Shown: piece after piece, positions 18,064 to 27,882 of the stretch | Position numbering within the stretch: the first letter of the stretch is position 1 | Layout of the letters: each line of letters begins with the position of its first letter | Origin: Lobosporangium transversale | Lineage: Eukaryota > Mortierellomycota > Mortierellomycetes > Mortierellales > Mortierellaceae | Reading direction: 5' to 3' | Assembly (NCBI RefSeq): GCF_002105155.1 | Contig: NW_019029004.1 | Span: 434,001-498,000, forward strand | DNA: 64,000 nucleotides | Program-made: the position numbers and the translations under genes | The notes under the pieces: generated by a model | The model's input: the letters and a program-made list of their open reading frames with translations, nothing else | Databases searched by the model: none | What the model was told of the DNA's origin: nothing

Positions 18064-18921
18064 CTATTTATTATAGCGGGGAGGATCGGGTGGCTGAGCC
18101 CACGTCCAGGCAGGACGGGGTGGGTTTGAGGGTACCACTATAGGTATACCTCTGGTCCTACCTACCATGACGTCACTTGTTATAGGACGTGAGCTTAAGT
18201 TGCCTCGATTTAGGACAGACTCCCCACGAGAAATCCAAGCCGCCCCTGCGGCGTCAATCTTTGGATTGGGCCTTGAGAGGGAACGTGGTGGTCGCGCAGG
18301 AGGGGGCGATGCGGTAGCTGCGGGCCTTGCTGATGATGATGGGGCCGTTGTACGCGATGAACCTTCGAGGGGTATGGGTTGCACTGCTGTACCTACTTCT
18401 GGCTCCGACTGAGGCCCTCGCTCGTCTTCTTCTTGAATGGTCTCCATGGGGATGGTGAGTTCATCGCGACTGTTGCGGGTTTTATACCATGCGCGCGTCG
18501 GTTCTGGACTACCCGCGGGTAGATTCACTGGTTTCAGACGGTCTTTATGCACAAGGTCCATTTTCGCTTTTCCATCGGGCCAGATAAGCTTGTAGGCGCC
18601 AAAGGGGTAATCGTCTCGACACGCAATGGTCCATACCAAGGGTATTCAAATTTCCTTTTCGCTATGTTTTTTACTAAAACCCAGTCGCCAATCTCGTACA
18701 CTTGCCTCGGAGCTTCGGGGTCGATGTCATGTCTCTCATTATACCTTTCCTCCATGAGCCTTGCGGCTTCCTGTTGCCGCTCCTCGTTTGATAGCCTCTC
18801 AAGTCTCAATCTTTCAAGCTCGGCCTCTCTCGCGGCTTGAACCTCTGTGAAAACCGCTCCATCGAATACATAAGGACGAGTGAGGTCGCCAGGTATCGTG
18901 GGCTCGATTCCATAGACTATA
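18064..18921 (-). pseudogene. 3' part of a second gypsy family: integrase C-terminal domain and tail
   Basis: Reading from the Tc1 B2 border, the minus strand encodes an integrase end: VYGIEPTIPGDLTR, a coiled region rich in E and R (ERLSNEERQQEAARL), YEIGDWVLVKN, EYPWYGPLRV, then after a frameshift near 18620 PFGAYKLIWPDGKAKMDLV and HKDRLKPVN. This is the SH3-like C-terminal domain of a gypsy clade without chromodomain. A P/S/R-rich tail runs to a stop at 18064. The 5' part of the element is missing; on the other side of B2 there is a different element in the opposite direction. Confidence 0.75.
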
Positions 18922-18923
18922 TA

Positions 18924-20527
18924 CAGTGGTCATCAAAAGTCATTCAATGAATTAGGAATTTCGGCATTCTCATTCCTTTCTCCAATTTGATCTTGCTTGT
19001 CGCTAATGAAACTTACGTAGCGAGTTTGACCATCGACAACGTCACTCCTGCTACAATGTCAATGAGCTCCTGTTGCTAATTGAAAATTTAGATGAATGCC
19101 AATTATTGGCATCTCATTGAATGACATTTGAAGAAAATCAGCAGCTTTGCTTTATTTGTTTTTTTTTTCTGTTCTTCAGTAATGTGTACGACCTCCTTTC
19201 ATGCGATGTAGTTCCTCTACCCTTCGTGGCATACTTTCATATAGCTCATCAAGGAAGTCAGGTGGAATAGATGTCCAGATATCCTGTAGTCTTTCCCATA
19301 GTTCATCCAGATCCTTTGGTACCTTCTCATATCCCTTGAGCCGATGATCCATGTAGGCCCATACATTCTCGATAGGGTTGAGGTCAGGAGAATTTGGAGG
19401 CCACTCCAAAGTGGTAATGTGTGACTTAATTAAGAACTCTTTAACCATCCTACTCGTATGAACACTTGCATTGTCCTGCTGAAAAATTAACTTTTCAGGG
19501 TTCTGGCCATACCACTTCCATGAGCCGAGGACATAATCTTGTAGAACATCAACATATAAAGAGGAATCAACTGTGACAGGGATCCTGCAACCATCGCCTA
19601 CACCATGATAAGTGATACAGCCCCATCACATAAGTTTGTTATGTGCTCCTCTTGATCTCTCTCTAACATCTCGATCTTCTAAAGTCCTGTGGCCGGGTCG
19701 CCTATATTGTGTTCTTCCTCCTAAGGACCCTAGCCTTTCAAAAAGCTTTTCGTCCGAGAACATCACTCGCTTCCAGTCATCAACAGTCCAGTCAAGGTGG
19801 TTGAGGGCAAAATTTTTCCTTTTCGCAATCTGCATTTTTGTCAGCCTAGGCTTGAATGGGCGGACATAGTTTTTCAAACCGTCTGATTTTACATAGCGTC
19901 GGGCAGTCTCTACACTGACATGCACTCCATGGCTCGATCTGATGTATTCTTGAACTGCCAGAATGGATCTAAGTTTCCCCGTATCAACCTCGCGTGCAAT
20001 AACCCTCTTGGTAGCAGGGGAAACCAATGAGGGTCTGCCCATTCTGGGTTTAGGAATATTGTCCTTGACGTCCCTCCTGATCCTTATTGCCGATGAAATA
20101 GAGATACCAAGACGCCTTGCCACTTCGCTTGTAGCCTTCCCTTGTCGAAGTAAGGCCTGAGCATTTTGTACCTTTTCCATAGAAAGCGTCCTCATAATAA
20201 ATACTAAACGATGTGGAATGTTAATTGTAAGTAGAGGTGTATGAAGATATAGCTGAAGGTAATCTTGGTAGAAAAAAGAGAAGTGAAAAAGTTTTTTTTG
20301 CAATCAACATTGAAATTCAGCAGAAGTTATTCAATAGGCAGGTCAAATTGAAATTGGTTTTATTTCACAATGAAGTCATAATTAGGAATGAGACATGAAA
20401 GTAATCATGAGGTGTGGGGAACAAATGCACTACCCCAAATATACTAGCCACATGCTAGATGAGAATGAAGAAAAGGAATGAGAATGTTAAAAATTCAAAA
20501 TCATTGAATGACTTTTGATGACCACTG
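18924..20527 (-). mobile_element. Tc1-like DNA transposon, family B, copy 2
   Basis: 1604 bp, TA at 18922-18923 and 20528-20529, same length as copy 1 and no difference found in the stretches compared, including both termini. Reverse orientation. Sits exactly at the border between two unrelated gypsy remnants. Confidence 0.93.
19176..20195 (-). pseudogene. Tc1-like transposase with one in-frame TGA, family B copy 2
   Basis: Same protein as copy 1, from ATG 20195 to 19176, with the same TGA (19626-19628 on the minus strand) before WGC. DD34E residues are all retained. Because the lesion is shared, at least one of the two copies moved or was copied after the stop arose. Confidence 0.92.
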
Positions 20528-20529
20528 TA

Positions 20530-22520
20530 CAACATTCTACTGGAGCAAGCCTCACCAAGAGGCCTTTGAAAGACTGAAGCAGGCAGTCACCATGGCACCC
20601 GTACTCAGAATTTTTGACCCTGCCCTAGCAACTTCCGTCGAAACTGATGCATCAGGTTTCGCCATTGGTGCAGTCTTGTTCCAAACAGATCACAAGGGTG
20701 AATCGCGCCCTGTTGCCTTTACATCACGAAAGTTGAGCTCTGCAGAACGAAACTACCCAACCCATGAGCAAGAATTACTAGCTGTCGTCCACGCCTTAAG
20801 AACATGGCGATACTATTTGGATGGATCTCATTTTATTGTCTATACTGACCATGCCACATTGCAGCATTTTCCAACCCAGCCAAACCTGACTCGGAGACAG
20901 GCCAGATGGATGGAACTCCTACAAGAATACGACTTCAACTTCAAGTACAAACCAGGCAAAGACAACATCGTCCCCGACGCTCTCTCAAGGAGGCCTGACC
21001 ACAAGGCGCAGGATCCCGCCAGTGAGCAGATTAACTCCATAGAAATAAGTTTGGACCCAGGCTTACGGCAGCGCCTGATAAAGTGTTACCCATATGACCT
21101 TAAGTTAGGATCACTTTACGAAAGCTGCCGCGAGGCAAGTCCCTCTGATCGTTATTTTGTTGCTGATGACCTATTGTGGATTAACATCGCTGGACAGACA
21201 CGTTTATGTATCCCGAATGATCCTAACATTCGCGCTCTCCTACTTCATGATGCACATGATTCTCCCATTGCTGGCCACCTCGGCTTCGAGAAAACATATG
21301 AAACCATGCGAAGGACTTTCTTTTGGCCACGAATGGCCCGAGACACCAAGACTTACATTGCATCATGCAAACAGTGCCAGCGAAATAAACCACTGCTTCA
21401 TCATCCTGCCGGATTATTCAAACCTCTCGATATACCTCTTGAACGATGGGAAACTGTCACCATGGACTTCATTGGCCCTTTACCCAAGACGAACCGAGGG
21501 TTCAATGCCATAACTGTATTCGTAGACAAGTTATCCAAACAAGTCCACTTCTGCCCTAGCCATACAACGGACACTGCTTCAGATATCGCGCGACTCTTCT
21601 TCAATAATGTCTTCCGACTCCATGGCATGCCACGAGCTATTGTATCGGACAGAGACTCAAGATTCACGGGACACTTCTGGACCACATTGATGAAGCTCAT
21701 GGGAACTAAACTCCATATGTCTACAGCATTCCATCCTCAGACAGACGGACAGACGGAGCGAGCCAACAGGACCCTGGAGGAAATGCTACGATCTTATGTC
21801 TCGTACAAACAGAATGACTGGGACTTGCTCTTACCAATGATGGAATTTGCATACAACAACTCCGTCAACCCCTCCACAGGGTTTTCCCCCTTTTTCCTAA
21901 ACCACGGTCATCATCCCATTGTCCCATCATCCCTCTTGAAACCACCAACAACAGATGTACCGGCTATCTCTACCTTCATTTCCACTCAAGCCTCTGCGTT
22001 GGCGCAAGCACAAGACGCAATAGCGACAGCTCAGGACATCCAAAAACGCCAAGCAGATAAAGCACGATCACCCGCCAGGTTCACTGTAGGCGATAGTGTC
22101 TTACTGAGTACGGAGCATATCACTGTCGCAGCTCACGCAAACCGACCCTCCAAAAAGTTAGAACCAAAATTCATTGGACCATTCAAAATCATAGAGAAGA
22201 TCAACGACAACGCGTACAAGCTCGAGCTACCTCCAAACATGAAACAACACCCTGTCTTCAATACAGATTTATTACGACATTATCACGAATCCCTGGAGAA
22301 TTTCGGCGAACGAGCACCTGCCAGACCCCCACCAGATTTAGTCGATGGCGAAGAAGAATATGAAGTGGAAAAGATTCTGGATTACAAACTATTTGGCAGA
22401 ACCCCCAAGTGGCTCGTGAAATGGAAGGGATATCCTGACGAAGAAGCAACATGGGAACGGAGATCCTCACTAGTTAATGCAAAAGAAGCACTGGAGGAAT
22501 TTCAAAAAATGCAACAGTGA
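20530..22520 (+). CDS. RNase H-integrase-chromodomain part of gypsy-2 polyprotein (5' truncated)
   Basis: About 660 codons of element sequence; the apparent N terminus before 20530 is Tc1 DNA. RT thumb (FYWSKPHQEAFERLK), RNase H (VETDASGFAIGAVLF, YTDHATL), zinc-binding region (HDSPIAGHLG, CKQCQRNK), integrase core with D in VTMDFIGPLP, D in VSDRDSRF and E in TDGQTERANR, a GPY-like segment (KFIGPFKIIEKIND), and a C-terminal chromodomain (EYEVEKILDYKL, WLVKWKGYPDEEATWE) with the aromatic residues that read methylated histone tails in related proteins. Stop TGA at 22518. Confidence 0.9.
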
Positions 22521-22600
22521 CACCAAAATTATTTTTCTCTGTTTCTTTTTTCTTTATTTTTCTTCTTTTTTTTTCTCTTCTCTCTTCCTTTCTTCTTTTA

Positions 22601-23245
22601 CTATCTCCTTTCCTCTCTTCCTCTCTTCCTTTTACCTCCCTTCTCTGCCCACTCCAGCATGGTAACAACCGCCATTTCCTCCATCAATCGACGACGTTCC
22701 CGTGCTCGCTCTTCTACACTCACATCCTGGGTCTGCAATGCACGAAACTCAAACGCTATCAGCGAAGAACACTCTCTTATCATCGACAACCTCGGTCCCC
22801 CATGACGACTCCTCTTCCGTCGCCTCTCCGGCTCCTCAGGACCATCCTCTCCATCAACAGCTTCCCACTGTGCATTGTCACTCGTCGAACTTACAGAAGC
22901 CAAACGGACCCCAGCCCCCTCCACTCCCGACGTCGCTGAAGTACTCGACTCCACATGATCTCTGGCTTCCCTCACAGTTGGCGAATCGCCCACCTCAGGA
23001 TACTCCTCCTTCGGTAGCATCCGCCCCAAGATTACAGGTGAAAGACGTGGAGACAATTCCAACCTCGTATCTAGCTCTTCCTCCTGAGGCACAGAATAAG
23101 GCTGTGTGGCGTCAGGGTCATCTGAAGAACCCTGGGAGCTTGGTACCGCCGACCGCTGTGTCAATACAACTTCAGAAAACACGCCACCAGAAGGAGCACG
23201 ACCTTTACGCGGTGGCATTGGATGAGAAGCCTTGCGTGAAGACAT
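22601..23245 (-). CDS. Antisense accessory ORF behind the gypsy-2 integrase
   Basis: 214 aa from ATG 23245 (MSSRKASHPMPPRKGRAP), tail-to-tail with the chromodomain ORF, whose stop lies 80 bp away. The N terminus is basic, the middle acidic and S/P-rich (QEEELDTR, DGEDGPEEPE), followed by a basic patch (RRRKRSRHGG) and a probable helix (VEERARERRRLMEEM) with a final KRKRG. No family recognised. Position, orientation and charge pattern match the antisense ORF of gypsy-1, although I see no direct sequence similarity. The frame is open further upstream to 23329. A chance open frame is possible because the T-rich opposite strand also has open frames. Confidence 0.45.
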   Translation of the reverse strand: MSSRKASHPMPPRKGRAPSGGVFSEVVLTQRSAVPSSQGSSDDPDATQPYSVPQEEELDTRLELSPRLSPVILGRMLPKEEYPEVGDSPTVREARDHVESSTSATSGVEGAGVRLASVSSTSDNAQWEAVDGEDGPEEPERRRKRSRHGGPRLSMIRECSSLIAFEFRALQTQDVSVEERARERRRLMEEMAVVTMLEWAEKGGKRKRGREERR

Positions 23246-23543
23246 CATGGAGACTTTTTTCCTTTTTTTGAAATAAGCAAAGAGGAATGAGGAAAGAATG
23301 CAACACGAACTCACCAACTCCATCGCCACTCATTCACCCATCCTCATCCACATGATCTGCATGAACCGCATGACCAGTAATTTTAACCAATCAGACATCA
23401 CCACATCAATTTTTTTTTTTTTATTTATTATTTTATTTATTTCTCCTCTCTTCTCTTCGTTTTCTTTATTTCCATCAATTTTTTTTTCTCTTTTCTTCTT
23501 CGATTTATGATCTCCTTCATTTTTGACGGGAAGGATGCAAACG

Positions 23544-23751
23544 TGTTATACAATACTGACTCAAACCTTTGAGGAGGGCTCAACTATCACGCGCACCCCA
23601 GGCGCCAAGACGCCAAGCCCAAGTGCCAAGACACCAAGCCCCAACCCTATCAATTATCAGTATAAATAGTCCACTACGTTATAGCCAAATAAAGTATCCT
23701 TTGACCTTCGATTCCACCTAAGATCACCTTTGATTGTTACTATTTACACCA
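23544..23751 (+). repeat. Putative 3' LTR of gypsy-2
   Basis: Follows a purine tract (GACGGGAAGGA) and starts TGTTATACAATAC at 23544. It has GTATAAATAG (TATA) near 23660 and AATAAAG near 23690, the expected promoter-polyadenylation order, and ends around TTTACACCA at 23751. Four tandem-like GCGCCAAG/GTGCCAAG words lie at 23600-23640. No second copy in the window, so the borders are approximate. Confidence 0.55.
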
Positions 23752-25674
23752 TGTATGTGACGCACCGCCGATGATATTGACAAGTTCTTCTCGCCGCTGC
23801 TTGTCTTGAAGCCATTGCCAATACCTTCTTGTGCATTTGTGTTATCGGAAAGTTTGGGGTTTTCAATATCACGTAGGGCTGGGAATAGCAATTTACCACG
23901 AGAAGGGTTGAGATACCAATCAATCCATGGCCCAATCTTCTTGAACCTGGCACGAATGCTAGTGACAGTAGCCTCAAATTGCTTCACCGAGATTGAATCA
24001 TCGAGTAACTCCATCCCAAGTTTCATGAACTCTGCACTGTCTTCTGCTGGAATTGTTGCTCCATTCCGTGCAGTCCTGTTCAGTGAGCGCTTGTAATGAA
24101 CATGACAAAATTGATAGAGACCACTTAAATCAATTTCTTCATCATGAAGGCGAATTGCTTCTTTAAGGCTAGTATAAAGCCCTTTCTTTCGGCCTCCGAC
24201 AAATCGCAGGTCATTCCAGGAAAGTGTTCTTTGAAATCGTCAAAAGTTTTGTATGCAAAGGATTTCAGAAAAACCAAAAAGTGCTTCTTGTAGTGCTCCT
24301 GCGATATCCCAAACATTATCGATATGGCTATTGGTACGTTCCTATTCAGAATATTGCATTTTCCTGACGTGAACGTAACGTTAATGTCTTGGAATTTCGT
24401 GTCTATTACAAATCCATGGATCGAATCACTTTGAAAGCCAGTATCAATCCACTGGCACTGTTGTTCCTTCATGAAGCTAATTTGGATGGTGATACATGTA
24501 TGTGCATCCTCTGATGAAAGACTTGTGGACCTAAAGAAACGTTCCTTAACTGATTCCTCCAGCTTGAAAATGTCCCCTAGTGAAAGGTCGTTATTTTTTA
24601 AGAATGATCTCCTATAATAACCAACTGTATTGAGATTCCCAAGGGAAGGGTGAATATTTGCGACAGAAGGGCGATCAATAGTGCCGACTAGGAGATCCTT
24701 TGGTTTGGAGGCTGGGTTTACGGCGATGATATCTTTCAGTTTCTTCAACGACTTTAAACCAGGCTTCCAAAAGTGGGGTTTAATATGATCGTGTACACCT
24801 TGGTGGTATAGCTCTCTTTTGTGGTTTTGTGGTGTCGTGAGGAGAGAATGCTATGGACAACGTAGCCATGCAGGGCACATGAGTGAGCTGGACTTGGTGC
24901 AGGGGACAACTCTTTGTTTCGGGTAATGGTAGACAATGTTTCCTTCTTCCAGCTCGAGGAAGCTTTGGTCTACTGTGACACATACACCCAGGGGCCGGAC
25001 AATGATACACACCCAAACAGGATTTGAAATACTTTTTTCTTCCCTTTTTCGCTTCACTGTGGCTATATGTTAACATAGCCCACCCGACATTAATATCAGA
25101 AGGACCCTCATCGGCATTCATGTCGAGAAAGTATGTTACATCTCCATTCGGAAAAAGTGGTGAATGTTCATGCATGTAACCCCTCTGAGAGTTGGAGAGG
25201 TCGTTTTTATGAGACATGTCTAGAGGGGAGAGAGACTGAGAAAATTTACCATGAGAGGATTCCAAAGTGGGAGAGAATGAACCAGGTTCTGGGGTAGAGG
25301 AGAGCTGCTCAAGTCCGGAGGTAAGAACAGAGGACGAAAGAGAGGTCAAATCATCAGTTATCCTGGTGGTCGAGGAAGAGTGATCGTTTTCTTGTGCCTG
25401 TGTAGAATAAAAAACGAAGGCAGCTAAGTAAATCATGGCCCCCTTTTTTTAATACATTATGAGTATACATATTTATGATACATACCCTTCCCTTCATGTG
25501 GAGGGTTGAGTCTTTTTCAAGGACAGGGGTGTTGTCCTTTGACCCCAAAAGAATCATAATATTTTTGTGGAGATCCAAGTCTTTTTTCGATGGGTCTAAG
25601 TGTTCAGCCACCAGGCAAAAGATCCCTGTCAAAAGAGTGAAAGCAGATTCCTTGTTGATAGAAATGTTTGACAT
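23752..25674 (-). pseudogene. Mutator-like DDE transposase gene, frameshifted
   Basis: Starts at ATG 25674 (MSNISINKESAF). A GT-AG intron is visible (25398-25485), joining exon 1 (63 codons) to a serine-rich region. Then comes a zinc-binding module (KYFKSCLGVYHCPAPGCM ... SCPLHQVQLTHVPC), frameshifts around 24780, a DDE-like region (GFVIDTKF as first D, VPIAISIMFG, MTCDLSEAE as second D), a further frameshift near 24165, then CHVHYKRSLNRTARNG, WIDWYLNPSRG, TNAQEG. The HVHYKRS and Wi.W..P blocks are typical of MULE transposases. At least two frameshifts make it non-functional. The gypsy-2 LTR-like end abuts its 3' side and may have cut it. Confidence 0.68.
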
Positions 25675-25749
25675 TTTGAAGGTGTTGTAGGGTGATAGAG
25701 ATTTATTGATAATTGATTCAGATGTTGCTATAGCTGGTTAGCAAAAAAA

Positions 25750-25859
25750 GTTTTATGGTAAGGAGATCAAACATTGTTTATTATTGTTGCTAGGTGAGAG
25801 CTTTATAGATCTATAATTAAAAGAGGATGCCCATATGGATGCACTCAAAGGAGATAACA
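25750..25859 (-). promoter_or_regulatory. LTR-like promoter upstream of the Mutator-like gene
   Basis: On the minus strand it starts TGTTATCTCC (compare TGTTACGTCC in gypsy-1) and shares with 6427-6590 the blocks CCTAGC, AATAATAAACAA, TTTGATCTCCTT and ACCATAAAAC in the same order, with a TATAAAG in the position of the gypsy TATATAAGG. The transposase ATG lies 76 bp downstream. It looks like a solo LTR, or a promoter region shared by both elements. Confidence 0.6.
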
Positions 25860-25955
25860 TTGGTTACAAGCCATAGTATTGAAATTGGGTATATTCTCTA
25901 TGTGACTGTTAGGTGTGTTTGTAACTTCGCACACACCCAATTCAATGGCACCGGC

Positions 25956-26053
25956 CAGTGCTCCTATTCGGTTTAAAATTTTGTCAATTGATATTTATTT
26001 TTTTAATCTGAAACATCATAATTGACAAAATTTTAAACCGAATAGGAGCACTG
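25956..26053. repeat. 98-bp perfect-arm palindrome (hAT-like miniature element)
   Basis: Two perfect 34-bp inverted arms (25956-25989 and 26020-26053) around a 30-bp AT-rich loop. The arms begin CAGTGCTCCTATTCG, the same 15-bp terminus as the right end of the element at 26317-26803. CAGTG ends suit hAT elements. No clear 8-bp target duplication was found next to it. Confidence 0.75.
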
Positions 26054-26280
26054 TCCAGGCACCCTAGAAATTGACCCCGAAAATCTCAAGTTTGGACCCA
26101 ACCTGTCGGTGACCGTTAGTGCATTGCACATAAGCCACACAGGCTGGTGACGAGCCTAAGGGTGGCCAATATTAATAATAATAAAAACTCTGGTCTTGAC
26201 TTAGCGAATACCAGGAAATATCTCACTTCCTAGGGACATAAAAACGACTTTATAGACCCTTTTAGCTAGATCGTGACATA

Positions 26281-26388
26281 TTATGAGGTCTCTCGCTCGA
26301 AAACGACACCTGGTATCAGTACTTTTATTCGATTCGAATAAGGTAAGTTCGAATGCTATTCGAACCATTGGGCATAATAGGACATGGT

Positions 26389-26419
<31 letters not shown>

Positions 26420-27067
26420 TTGGGTGTAATAGTATAATGACCATACTTACGCTTCTTCATCCCAGGCCAAGTTCATTATGCTCGGTGAGAGAAATAGTCT
26501 TCTCCCTACAACGATCCAACATTTAGTAATTTTGGATTCTTGGTTGAAAGAGATTCCTTGATTGAGTCTTGTATAATTTTCTAGATAATAGTATAAGCAG
26601 CTCTCAAAGCTAGCAAATCAGATATAATACAACTCTGAACTTTAACTCACACCACTTGGCAATTCGAACCACTCAAATCACTTGAACAATTCGAGTTATG
26701 AAGGGCTCGAACCATTCGAATCGATCCAGGATAGGGCTTATTCGAATCGATTCTAATTTACCACGATTCGATTTCGATTTGTTCGAATCGAATAGGAGCA
26801 CTGCCTGGTATCGCCTTTCCCGCCAATTTCTGGCGCTGCTCGTCTGCCAAAGCTTTCAGGGGAAATGTAATGACAATAATGCATACAGGCCATAGCACCA
26901 GTGGAAGGAAGTAAGTGTTTTCCCCAAGCACATCCTGCAACAAGTATGCAGACTTCTCCTCGTCCGATTGCGTCAACGACCCTGAGCTGAAATTCATTGG
27001 GGTTGAGGTGGAAAATTTTAAGGCATTCATTGATGGCAACAGAGTGGTCAAAGGTTGGTGATTGCAT
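26281..27067 (-). pseudogene. RecQ/DEAD-type helicase fragment, frameshifted and split by the hAT-like element
   Basis: From ATG 27067 the frame gives FHLNPNEFQLRVVDAIGRG then a Walker-A-like AGCAWGK. After an A run near 26915 it must shift frame to continue with YFLPLVLWPV and FPLKALADEQRQKLAGKAIP, a helicase motif Ia region. The coding continues for nine codons beyond the hAT-like element (to a TAA at 26281). Only the N-terminal helicase motifs are present. AGCAWGK in place of GxGKS is degenerate or lineage-specific. Confidence 0.6.
26317..26803. mobile_element. 487-bp non-autonomous hAT-like element
   Basis: Flanked by a perfect 8-bp direct repeat CCTGGTAT (26309-26316 and 26804-26811), the hAT hallmark. 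Inverted termini CAGT(A/G)CT then TATTCGATTCGAA match at 19 of the first 22 positions. The interior has an oligo-T run (26391-26418) and several TTCGAA-type words (TTCGAACC, ATTCGAATCG) but no ORF. It interrupts a helicase-like coding fragment, which reads across when the element and one repeat are ignored. Confidence 0.88.
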
Positions 27068-27756
27068 TGTGTTGAGTGGTTGGTATTGTGGGGCAGATGA
27101 ATGATGTGCATTGAGTTAGGGTTAACTGCGTAGTTAAATAAGAAATATTTTTTATTGATGGTCAGGCTCGAAGCGAGTTATGTAAGTTTGGTATCAGATC
27201 GGTAGGAAACGAAAAAGTATTCCAAAGGATCTCTATGCCCAACATCACGAAGTTGCTTTTTTTTTTTTTTTTTTTTTGTAAGGAAATGAAGGTCATGTGC
27301 AAATACACTAACACGCAAAAACCGGGTAATTTTTTTACTTTTACTTTGCCGCGTCACCATGGATGCTGTACTCTCTGGGATAATAAAGTAAAAGTAAAAA
27401 AAATTAAAACATTCACGCGTTTTGCATGTTAGCGTTTAACGATTCAATCACGCTCAATCTGAGCCATCCGTTTCCAACCAATTGTCAGTAGTAGCAGGCA
27501 ATGAGACATAGTCGATGTCCTGTGTGTCTACAACAAAAAAAAGATTGCACAAGTGCACAAGTGGGGACATTTTATAAATTTATAGATGACTTTGAACAAG
27601 CTACAGATATTTTTCAAAGCTATTGTACAGAATAAGTAAGCGCAAAACGACAGCTAAATACTAAGAATAAAAGAAATAAAAATAAAATGGATTGGTTGCG
27701 GATGGATAGGGTATCTGTTGTGAAAAGCATGCCAAAGTCGTGGAAAAGAGGGAGTA

Positions 27757-27788
<32 letters not shown>

Positions 27789-27882
27789 GAAAGAAGGACC
27801 ATGTAATATTGACCATAGATAGTAAAGAAGTGTTCTCTGATATTAGCTGTAATATGAATATCTTTCCACTACTTGCTGACAT
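27068..27882. other. Transition zone, no gene
   Basis: Oligo-T run at 27250-27277 and oligo-A at 27757-27781, CAA/GTAAAAGT-rich AT sequence, no ORF of merit. It separates the transposon-rich left part from the gene-rich right part and holds the 3' flank of the zinc-finger gene. Confidence 0.5.

Larger units (their letters stand above)
20530..23751 (+). mobile_element. 5'-truncated chromovirus (gypsy-2)
   Basis: Plus-strand Ty3/gypsy remnant: end of RT, RNase H, integrase and a true chromodomain, then an antisense ORF, then an LTR-like region ending near 23751. Everything upstream of the RT thumb is missing at the Tc1 B2 border. The RT-to-integrase frame has no lesion, so the truncation is recent. 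It differs clearly from gypsy-1 in sequence. Confidence 0.85.

Noticed and set aside
8300-20527. A1-B1 and A2-B2 as one inverted segmental duplication
   Set aside because: The order is A+, B+, A-, B-. An inverted duplication would give A+, B+, B-, A-. The DNA between the elements is also unrelated and each copy has its own TA duplication.
22517-22939. 140-aa plus-strand ORF behind gypsy-2
   Set aside because: T/C-rich shadow opposite the antisense ORF, without protein-like order.
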